Of a stretch of DNA of 64,000 nt, positions 54,424 through 64,000 are shown piece after piece. Positions within the stretch are counted from its first letter, which is position 1; the number at the start of each line of letters is the position of its first letter. The stretch is from Diphasiastrum complanatum (taxonomy: Eukaryota > Streptophyta > Lycopodiopsida > Lycopodiales > Lycopodiaceae): the NCBI GenBank assembly GCA_029204225.1, contig CM055094.1, positions 17,083,168 to 17,147,167 of the forward strand. The letters run 5' to 3'. The notes beneath the pieces are model-generated. The model was not told the DNA's origin. It worked only from the letters and a program-made list of their open reading frames with translations, and searched no databases. Both the position numbers and the translations under genes were made by a program.

Positions 54424-56453
54424 GTTGATACCAAAGGAGCCATGTGCATGATGGCACAAGCTCAATTGTCAGGTCAATTCTGGGCTGAGGCAATAGCTGC
54501 AGCTGTACACCTGCAAAACATATCTACAATGATAGCGCTGGAAAACAAAACACCATACGAAATGTGGACAGGCAGAAAGTCTGATCTGTCATACGTACGA
54601 GTGTTTGGATGTGCAGCATACAAGCACATTCCAAAAGAAAAAAGAAACAAGCTCGATGACAAATCTGAGCAAACAATCATGGTCGGCTACTCGAACGGAA
54701 CACATGTGTACAAGCTCAACAACCCAACCAAAGAAGGTTGTTTTGAGTAGAGATGTGAAGTTCGATGAGTTCACATTTCCTAGACTGAAAGACGAAAGAG
54801 GCCATGAGATCTTCACACTGCTGCCTATTCAAGAGGGAGATCGAGGACAGACATCAAATCAGAATGCAGAGCCGCAGACTCCAGAGCAGCAGGAAGCAGA
54901 GGATCAACCCCACGAAAGCAGGCAATGTCAGAGGAGATCGAGTCGATGAGGCGAAATGAGGAATGGACATTAGAGCCACTGCCAGAAAATAGGAAAATAG
55001 TCGACTGCAAGTGGGTATACAAGAAAAAGATAAAATCAGATGGCACCATTGGCTGCTACAAAACAAGGCTTGTCGCAAAGGGCTACACGCAGAGATATGG
55101 TGTTGATTATTTCGATACATATTCGCCCATGGTCAAGATGACAAGCATATGGCTACTCCTTGCATATGCCACACAACACAATCTGGAAATTCACCAGATT
55201 GATGTGAAAACAGTCTTTCTCCACGGAGATCTAGAGGAGGAAATCTTCATGAAGCAGCCTGAAGGCTATGAAGACCATGACAATCGACAATATGTCTATC
55301 GGTTGTAGAGATGCATCTATGGTCTAAAACAGGCATCACGAGCCTGGTATAAAAAGCTTGATGGTCTTCTGAAGTCTCTAGACTTCAATCCTACTCAACC
55401 AGACTACAATGTCTACATTAAAAGAGTAGGAAAGGATTTTGTGATACTGACCATTTTCGTGGAAAATTCGCTAATGATAAGAAATTCCTTGATGCTGATC
55501 AAAGACACAAAGAGTCATTTCTGAAAGCTACGAAATCACAGATCTTTTAGAAGCAACAAAATGCCTAGGGCTGGAGATCAGAAGAGATCGAACAAAGGGC
55601 GAAATGCACTTGAGTCAGTCAGAATATGTCAGAAAGATGCTAAAGTAGTACCACATGATGGATTGCAAAGAGAAGGCTACACCAATTATATCTGGAGCCA
55701 AGCTCACGAAGTAGGATTGCCCAAAAATGGAAGAGAAGAACAGAAGATGGCAGGTATATCCTACCAGAACTTAATCGGTAGTAAGATGTACTTGACAGTT
55801 TGTACCAGACCTAATCTGGCTTTCTCTGTTTACGCATTGAGCCAATTCTCTTCAAATCCTGGCATGGCACATTGGCAAATGGCCAAACGAATCCTACAGT
55901 ATATGAAGGGTACCCAGAATATGGGGTTAACCTACAGAGCTGAAAACAAAAAAAAAAGGATTCGAGCTGCACCACTATAGTGATGCAAGCTGGGCGAGCT
56001 GCAAAGATGACAGCAAGTCCATTACTGGAGGATGTACAATAGCGTGCGGAGCTGCAATCAGCTGGATATGCAAAAAGCAAACCTTGGTGGCTCAATCCTC
56101 CTGCGAAGCTGAATATGTCGTAGCTTCAAAGGTCGCGAATGAGGTAGTGTGGCTGCAGATGATGCTGGAAGCTATTGGGATTCCACAAGAAGGGCCAAGC
56201 ACGATGATGATGGACTCTCAGAGTGCCATCTATCTATCTCGGGATCCTGTCTTCCATTCAAAGACAAAGCACATACCTCTGAAGTACCATCACATTCGAG
56301 ATTTGATCTCGAAAGGAGAGCTCCAGGTCCAGTATACAAAATCAGAAAATATGATTGCAGATTTGCTCACAAAGCCGCTCGACAAGCCGCTCTCTGCCAA
56401 GCAAAAAAAGACAATTGGATTAAACATACAAAGCTGCAAGGTTCAAGAGGGAG
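54424..56453 (+). pseudogene. Ty1/copia integrase C-terminus, RT and RNase H, 5'-truncated
   Basis: The + strand starts abruptly within integrase (QFWAEAIAAAVHLQN, NKTPYEMWTGRKSDLSYVRV, then FGCAAYKHIPKEKR). It continues through a frameshift to RT at 54925: EEIESMRRNEEWTLEPLPEN, KIVDCKWVYKKKIKSDGTIG, VAKGYTQRYGVDYFDTYSPM, then IDVKTVFLHGDLEEEIF. After TAG at 55306-55308 come CIYGLKQASRAWYKK and a decayed YVDD region (FVENSLMI). RNase H follows: TRPNLAFSVYALSQFSSNP, SSCEAEYVVASKVANEVVW and HIPLKYHHIRDLI. It ends at AAGAGGGAG, the polypurine tract, just before the LTR at 56454. The 5' half of the element is missing. Confidence 0.82.
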
Positions 56454-57240
56454 TGTCAGAAATGGTGAACTCCTGCAACTTTGTCGCAGCACGAACAAGA
56501 AACGAATGTCAAACGAGAACAATTTGTGACAGTCAACGTGCCTTTGACTCGAAGCACGAACGATTCGCGAATCATTCGTCAACTACAAACACACCTCTAG
56601 GACCACAAACCGCAAAGGGACGCAAAACGAAAAACTACAAAAGAAACAAAAAGAACGAAAGCAAACGGGAGACTACGAAACAAATGAAGAGGAATCTTTT
56701 GAGCTGCCAGCTGGTAGCTCAACGGTCTTGGAGTCGTACACATCACGCCCAGATGAAATGAGTGGCAACGACGGAGACTAACTAGCTAGTTGTCATTAGC
56801 GTTAACTAGTCTTTTGATTCTATGTTTAGCTATCTTGTAAACTCCACACAGTGGAGGTATAAGCTATCCTCTCTGGATCATAACAAGTATCCGAACAAGT
56901 CAGAATAGAGAGATCTGTAAGAGACAGAGAGAGACGTAACGAGTAGAGCAGAAAGAAAAATACTAGAAACAATAGAGATGTGCACGAAAGTCTGCCAACG
57001 AGCAGAACACAGCGAAAGAGCAGAGTGTCACTCCGCCAATGAGTGAGACACTGACGATCTCGCTCTAAAACTAAACTGATAATACAGTCGCTCTATTTTC
57101 GTGCTTCTCCCTGTCTTGCACTGTCTGTGTCTTGATTGCTAGAATAGAATATGTTCTGTGATGTGTAGTCGCATGTCTAGGATCCTGTAAAAGCTTCCGC
57201 GCAAAAAGAAAAATCAAAGACACAAAATCGTTCGCGAATA
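56454..57240 (+). mobile_element. 3' LTR of the copia fragment (right end uncertain)
   Basis: Starts TGTCAGAAATGG directly after the polypurine tract at 56444-56453, the normal copia arrangement. Contains a GGAGGTATAAGC TATA-like box near 56853. I could not fix the CA end. The stretch runs to just before the GA tract at 57282. Confidence 0.5.
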
Positions 57241-57278
57241 TGAAGACGAAAACGAAAAAGAACCAGTCTCGCTTCCGT

Positions 57279-57456
<178 letters not shown>

Positions 57457-57569
57457 TAGCTCACTTGCTCATTATGCATGCTAATGGAAAAGTTGGGCCA
57501 TGGGCTTTACGCACATAGGATGCCACAACTATTTTCGACTAAATTATTTATGTACATTGTAATACCCTC

Positions 57570-58110
57570 AACAATGATAACTCTGGTAAGAGTTAAATTT
57601 GAGTGTTGATATGATCATCACCCAGTTTTCATATGTAGAGGGCAAACTTGAAAGCAATGTCATAATTGCGTCTTGATTGTCTATGACTGATTCAACAACG
57701 GCCATCTGTTGCAAGAGATTTTTGAACTGGTTAATGTGACTCTGAAGAGAATCACTATTCGACATTTTGAGTGTGAAGAATTTCCTTCATAGATGTAACT
57801 TTCTAGTTACGTCTCTCACATCATATAGTGAGCTCATGATGTCCCAAACTTCTTTCTAAGTTTTGGCTTCAGCTATGTGGCCAATCTGAGTATTTGATAT
57901 ATTGAGGATAATAAGCACAAAAGCTTTACCATCCTTCAATTTTCACTTTGAGTCGGCTGTGTCGTCTTCAGGCTTTACTTCGATACTTGTAACAATATCC
58001 CACAACTCGTTGGCGATTAGCAAGATCTTCATCTTAAATTTTCACAAATGATAATTGGATCCATTAATCTTGTCTATGATAGAACCGACTTTACTTTGAG
58101 AATCCATCTG
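57570..58110 (-). pseudogene. Ty1/copia gag relic
   Basis: The minus strand begins with MDSQSKVGSIIDKINGSNYH near 58103, the usual copia gag start, then frameshifts. It ends with SLQSHINQFKNLLQQMAV and DAIMTLLSSLPSTYENWVMI (57765 to 57590), the UBN2-type gag block. Lies opposite in orientation to the copia fragment at 54424-56453. No protease follows. Confidence 0.7.
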
Positions 58111-58361
58111 GAACTTTAGTTTGTCGAATGTATCAATGACGTTAAGAATGATGTCGTGATGCGCTATCAATAGGGAATCAATTCTCTGATACTGAAACTT
58201 GATACCACAATTGAAGAATATGATACTGTGAAAAATATCTAATGATATCGTGATAGATATCAAGTATAAGAGGTCTAATATAACAAATTGTTCTGATATT
58301 ATAAAGGTAATAGCATATTTAAAGAATCTACTCTGATAGCATGTTTGGACAGGGGTGATGA

Positions 58362-59417
<1,056 letters not shown>

Positions 59418-59741
59418 TTGAAAACTCCAAGCATCGGGGCCTACAATTGGCCATTGATAAAGTCAGAAAAGGGTTGGAGCACAGCGGTCGATTTCCAAAG
59501 GGCCCTCAACCGCTTCATGACCAATGTGGCTAACTCTCTAGATCCCATCATACTGGAAGCCTACTATAATTTGGAGACCCTACTAATGGCTACAAAAGTG
59601 GATACTCGGTGGGACATGTGCTTCAACGAGTACCGTTTCGACCCAAATAAAGCCTTGAAAACACTGGCCATCACAGATCAAATTCCTCTATATCGGACCT
59701 ACCATCGCATGTCTACCACATCATTTGAGATTGGGCCTTGA
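59418..59741 (+). CDS. Unrecognised 107-codon open reading frame
   Basis: Starts ATGAAAACTCC... (ATG at 59418) and stops at TGA. Protein-like, hydrophilic sequence with a regular amino-acid mix (SEKGWSTAVDFQRALNRFM, ILEAYYNLETLLMATKVDTR, WDMCFNEYRFDPNKALKTL). No motif or family recognised. It could be an exon fragment or a decayed transposon protein. It sits just beyond the 3' LTR region of the minus-strand copia at 60034-62445. Confidence 0.25.
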   Translation: MKTPSIGAYNWPLIKSEKGWSTAVDFQRALNRFMTNVANSLDPIILEAYYNLETLLMATKVDTRWDMCFNEYRFDPNKALKTLAITDQIPLYRTYHRMSTTSFEIGP

Positions 59742-59759
59742 TTGTATGGAAATACAGAT

Positions 59760-60038
59760 CCAGAAGTCGATATTCTGGTGTTGAAGTCTTCTGCCCACTC
59801 TGTTTGAAATATTTGAGATCAATTTAGATCCAAACCTAATAATGATCTTGGTTACAAAAATAAGCTACTCCACCAACCTTGCTTCTACATTTCTCACACT
59901 GTTCAAAAGTGTTTATTCAAATGCATTTAGACTAATATAATTTTGAAAAGTCAAACTCTAAGTCTAATATAAAGCTGGCCTCAATTTGCCAAATAAACAA
60001 ATGTAGCAAATATGACTAAATTAGTTGACTTTCTCACA
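59760..60038 (-). mobile_element. Probable 3' LTR start of the minus-strand copia
   Basis: Directly after the polypurine tract the minus strand reads TGTGAGAAAGTCAAC, the expected LTR position. The other LTR end and a second LTR copy were not found, so the extent is a guess. Confidence 0.3.
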
Positions 60039-62445
60039 CTCCCTCTTTAACTAGTTTTAGCATGGACTTTGATAACACTCCAAGTGATGTCCTATGCTTC
60101 ATGAACAAGTCTTTTCCCAATGCTTTGGTGAAGATATCAACTACACATTTCCTTGAAGACGCATGTTGAAGCTCTACCTCCTTTGCAATGACTTGCTCCC
60201 TCACAAGATGATATTGCACCTCAATATGCTTGCTCCTAGCATGAAAGATAGGATTGGTTGCCAAACTTTAAGCTGATAGATTGTCACAATAGATGATTGG
60301 GCTCTCTAAAAAATCTAGCAAGTGAAGAACCTTGATCATCCTCTTGATCCATACCATCTCCTTTGTGCAATGTGTAAGAGCTTTGTACTCGGCCTCACTA
60401 GATGACAATGAGATAGTGGCTTGTTTCTTTGACATCCATGATATAGCTCCATCACCTATAAAAATACAATGAGCACTAATGGATTTCCTATCCATTATAT
60501 CTCTAGCATAGTCCAAATATGAAAATCCAAAAAGGTTAGGTGATGATCCCTCATACAATATGCCAAAATCTCGAGTTCCAATGATGTACCTCAAAACTCA
60601 TTTTCCTAGCTTCCAATGCTCTTTACTAGGATCTGGTCTGATATAGATGAGTGAACCAACTATCTTCCTATAGAGAGAGTAATGTCCTTGAAGAATCTTT
60701 CACTACCTCTTATAGTTAGCTTTACATGAGACTCCATAGGTGTATCACAAGCTTTTGCATCTACCATATGAAATCTTTCTAGAATAGAATTAGCATACTT
60801 CTCTTGAAAAATGAAAGTAGATTGAGAAGATCTAATGACTTCTATTCCCAAAATGTAATGCAAGTTACCAAGATCATGCACCTCAAACTCCTCCTTAAGA
60901 GCACTCTTGATATCCTCCACATCTTGATTGTTTCCACCACTCAGGATAATATCATCCACATTGATTAGCAAGATGGTAACATCATTTCCAACAAACCTAT
61001 AATAAAGTGAATGATCATACTCACTCATAACAAAGACTTGAGAGAGTAAAAAAATATTGAGCTTAGCATACCAACTCCTTGATGCTTGCTTAAGGCCATA
61101 CAAACTCTTTTGTAGTAGAGACACATGATTTGGCTTTGTAGATAAAATGTAGCTCTCGGGTTGCTCCATGTACACTTCCTCCTCAAGATCACCATTCAAG
61201 AATGCATTTGTAATGTCCATTTTCCATAGATCCCATCCATAAAGTGTAGCAAGTGAGATAATTTTGCAACTAACCTTGCCTTGTACTTGTTGATAGATCC
61301 ATCTTGGTTTGTCTTCACCTTGAAGATCTATTTGCATCCAATAGTTTTCTTGTCCTTAGGTAACAACACCAATCTCCATGTTCCATTTTTCATAAGAGCT
61401 TGATACTCAAGATCCATTGCTTGGACCCACTCCTCTTCTTTCCTTGCTTCATCTACACTTGTAGGTTCATCCAAAGAGGTTAGGAAAGCATCATAATTTC
61501 TAGAATCTACTTGCTTACCCTTTTCATCATATGTGAGCCTTGAAAGCATTTGTCTTTCCCTTGATGTTCTCCTTGGCTTTTGACTTGATGAAGGTCCATC
61601 ATGATCACCATCTAAAGTAGGATCCTTTACATCAACATCAAGAATGTTAGATCCATCCACATCACCATCAATTATGCTTGAAGACACTTTTGGAATGTTC
61701 CCCTCATAAAAAATGACATCTCTACCAACAATCACTTTGTTAGTAGAAGGAATGTAAACCTCGTAGGCTTTACTCACCTCACTATATCCAACAAAAATAC
61801 CTTTCCTTGAAGATGGATCCTCCTTGGTCCTATCATCAAGAGTGATGTTGACATAGCATGTGCATTCAAAAGTTCTTAGAAAGTTGACACTCGGCCTCCT
61901 CTGGAATAGCATCTCAACAAAATAGCACTCGACCACCTATTGCACAAGAAATTGGCACACAACAAAGCTTGATCCCAAAATGGTTTATCAAGAATAGCAC
62001 TTTCACATAAAGTCCTATTCTTCCTTTCAACCACTCCATTTTGTTGTGGGATCCTTGGTGTTGTATACTCCCTCTTGATCCCATGCTCATCACAAAAGGC
62101 CTTGAACTTGGTAGATATGTACTCACCACCATTGTCACTCCTTAAGCACTTGATCCTTGTGGAAATTGGTTCTCCCCTTGCATTCTTGAGTTTAACAAAG
62201 ACATCATACACTTCGTCCTTCCTCTTTAGTAGATAGATTCAACAAAAGCTACTAAAATCATCAATGAAAGTTACATACATCTTAGCTCCACTATTGCTAA
62301 TTGTAGTAATTCCACGAATACCTGAATGTACAGTTTGAAAAGGCTTTGTAGATCTAGATGTAGATATAGTATAAGGTAGTCTATGTGACTTAGACAAATC
62401 ACAAGACTCACAAACATGATTGATGCCACTTAAGGAACTTAGGGA
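60034..62445 (-). pseudogene. Ty1/copia integrase-RT-RNase H, 5'-truncated
   Basis: Minus strand from about 62440: the pre-integrase motif HVCESCDLSKSHRLPY and FIDDFSSF. Integrase follows (62211-61876: CLRSDNGGEYISTKF, PQQNGVVERKNRTLCE). The hinge lies at 61936-61328 (FLRTFECTCYVNITLDDRTK). RT occupies 61337-60660: WDLWKMDITNAFLNGDLEEE, YGLKQASRSWYAK, ILLINVDDIILSG (VDD catalytic pair) and LGNLHYILGIEV. RNase H is at 60594-60034: MRYIIGTRDFGILYEGSSPN, LSSSEAEYKAL, HARSKHIEVQYHLVREQVI. It ends at the polypurine tract AAAGAGGGAG (about 60040-60049, minus). Stops and small frameshifts separate the blocks, so it is inactive, but it is among the better-preserved copia copies here. Gag, protease and 5' LTR are missing. 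Confidence 0.85.
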
Positions 62446-63090
62446 AATCGCTCTCTATCGGGGAGTGACTGAGCGTCTAGGCCGCAGTGGAAATGAAAGG
62501 TCGTCATCCCCAACAGAGGAAGACAATTGATGATATAATATGATATGGTAGTAGGATCTTGGATTACTTAGAGAACGGAATGGAAGAGCAGTTCTGATAC
62601 AAGTAGTTACAGAAAAAAGAAGAAGAGTGAGAGTTAATAAACATTCAACATGAATGTAATGAGATAGAACAATATTGATTCTGTGTATTCAATGTTGTAA
62701 TAACAACTATCAGATCACAAGACAATCGCGTTGTGCATGATCCTACTTACATAAACAAGTCAATTGCTATAGTTTTGAATACTTTATTCTCTCTCTATGA
62801 TCTCTAACTCTAAGGAGTCAGATATTGTGAAAACCAGTTTTGGTCATTTGATCTCTGTCTGTGTTGTATGGATTGGTTTTGAATTATACATCTCTGTCAT
62901 ATCATCTATATATATATATATAGTTGTTGGATGATCTTGTGTTAGTTTACAATTACAAGATCAGTAACAACTATTTAATTGATCAATGGATCGGTTATTG
63001 ACAGAGGTGAAGACGTAGACAGGCTGTACGCAAAATCCTGTGTAAATCTGTAGTTTGTTGTATTTTTCTCTCCTCTTCGGTCTCTCACTT
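62446..63090. other. No recognised gene
   Basis: AT-rich. A short (TA)n lies near 62912-62922. The junction at about 62445 marks where the copia element is truncated. Confidence 0.4.
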
Positions 63091-63099
63091 CACATTTTT

Positions 63100-63425
63100 C
63101 GGCTTTTTCCAGAAGTGGTCGGAATGATCGAACTTCGACGTAGAACGCATGCTCGCATTTTGGAAAATGCGAAAAAGTTGACAAACAATTCATTTGTTGA
63201 AGTAGACTGAAGTGTTGCATTTTGGGAAATGTGAAAAAACTACGAAACAGTTCATTTGTTGAAGTACACTAAAGTGTCGCTTTTGGAAAAATGCAAAAAA
63301 GCCGACAAATAGTTCATTTCTTCAACCTGTTTAAAGAATTCACTTTGTCCGCACTGTGCAACAAACAGTTCATTTCTGAGACTGTTGCGAAAAATAGTTC
63401 ATTTCTGTAGACTGCTTTGGGAGAG
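63100..63425. repeat. Palindromic GCATTTTGGAAAATGC minirepeats
   Basis: Three units of about 70 bp: (G)CATTTTGG(G)AAATG(C/T)GAAAAA, then a (G)AC(A)AA(A)CA(G/A)TTCATTTGTTGAAGTA block, then (C)TGAAGTGT. A derived tail has GTTCATTTCTG(T)AGACTG words. Shared with 28800-29070. Confidence 0.6.
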
Positions 63426-63656
63426 TGATTTACATAAGTGAAAAGGAGGGCAGTTAGGATGAGTAGGAGAAAGATTAACTCCAACATGGTACCCATTGAC
63501 ACGTTTTCATGTTGAAGAATCTTGTTTGAGGTATATATATATTTGGTGTTCAATGTTTAGTTGTTGTGATATGGGATACAAAATATTGTTGAGACAACAA
63601 TGTGTTGTAACGTATGGTATTTATTTTGCTTGGCTTGTAATGTTTTGTTGAGTAGG

Positions 63657-63928
63657 CCGACATAGAAAAGGATCTGGAAGATGCTAGATCAAGGTATGAT
63701 GTAGGAAAAGAGAAGAAAAAAAAAACATTAAAAGAAGTGGAATCTACTGTGTACTCGAAATGGGCAAACAAAGTAGGAAAATCTACTGTGAATTTGTCAT
63801 TAGGAAGAGAGTGGTTTGAGATGGTTATGAATATTGACTCTTCAAAGTTGGGGTTCACTTTTGCTTGGAGAAGTTGCATAAATTACATTGTGCTTGTGTG
63901 GAGAATGACACCAGAAATCAATGGCTAG
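63657..63928 (+). CDS. Possible exon of an unrecognised gene
   Basis: An open + frame of about 90 codons, following a T-rich stretch that ends GAGTAG and could be a splice acceptor, with TAG at its end. It starts with a charged, helix-like IEKDLEDARSRYDVGKEKKK and continues STVYSKWANKVGKSTVNLSL, GREWFEMVMN and FAWRSCINYIVLVWRM. Protein-like, but I recognise no family. No conventional ATG at its start. Confidence 0.22.
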
Positions 63929-64000
63929 AAATGAGTCTTGGCACGTTTAAGGGTCAATTCGGTATTCCGAACAAAGGATTATAGGTGTTGGGTTGCAAAA

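Overview
The window reads as nuclear DNA of a land plant with a large, repeat-rich genome. It carries spliced and unspliced plant genes with GT-AG introns, many eroded LTR and non-LTR retrotransposons, microsatellites and AT-rich filler. There are no operons, ribosome binding sites or prokaryotic features. Two reverse-transcriptase families (C-terminal cores HFLFRCPAYYEIR near 6.7 kb and CVCG...HLLHCPFG near 20 kb), multi-kilobase TE-filled introns and the style of the ABA receptor make me lean towards a fern, lycophyte or gymnosperm rather than a compact angiosperm genome. That placement is inference.

Only two genes look like functional host genes. (1) An ABCI11/NAP14-like plastid ABC ATPase lies on the + strand. 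Its last five exons (3792-3906, 12391-12477, 16577-16625, 16827-16911, 17602-17686) join with matching phases and end at a TGA. The Walker A exons must lie left of the window. (2) A complete PYR/PYL/RCAR abscisic-acid receptor (49607-50224, +, 205 aa) is encoded in one exon with intact gate, latch and ligand residues.

Layout: 1-2561, the 5' end of a minus-strand Ty3/gypsy element (open gag, leader repeats, PBS, LTR) in an upstream ABCI11 intron. 3.8-17.7 kb, the ABCI11 3' half, whose introns hold a LINE inside a foldback element, a gypsy gag relic, a copia relic, a solo LTR and a palindromic element. 19.5-23.7 kb, a non-LTR relic and a copia element with 5' LTR and PBS. 24-30 kb, arrays of a TATCGAAAATTC-like minirepeat, a broken SWIM zinc-finger ORF and a cluster of five related hairpins. 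30.4-31.6 kb, copia RT. 32.2-34.7 kb, two tandem-repeat blocks. 35.8-46.2 kb, a gypsy element whose 5' and 3' LTRs now face opposite ways, with a LINE relic between them. 48.3-50.4 kb, the PYL locus with promoter-side repeats. 54.4-62.4 kb, three copia fragments and two long GA tracts. 62.4-64 kb, mostly non-coding with palindromic minirepeats.

The genes do not form a pathway together. The window is best read as two host genes in a landscape of nested, mostly dead mobile elements. The least explained structures are the hairpin cluster at 27.66-29.71 kb, the foldback elements with GAACCGT- or GGAACG-rich ends, and the inversion-split LTR element.
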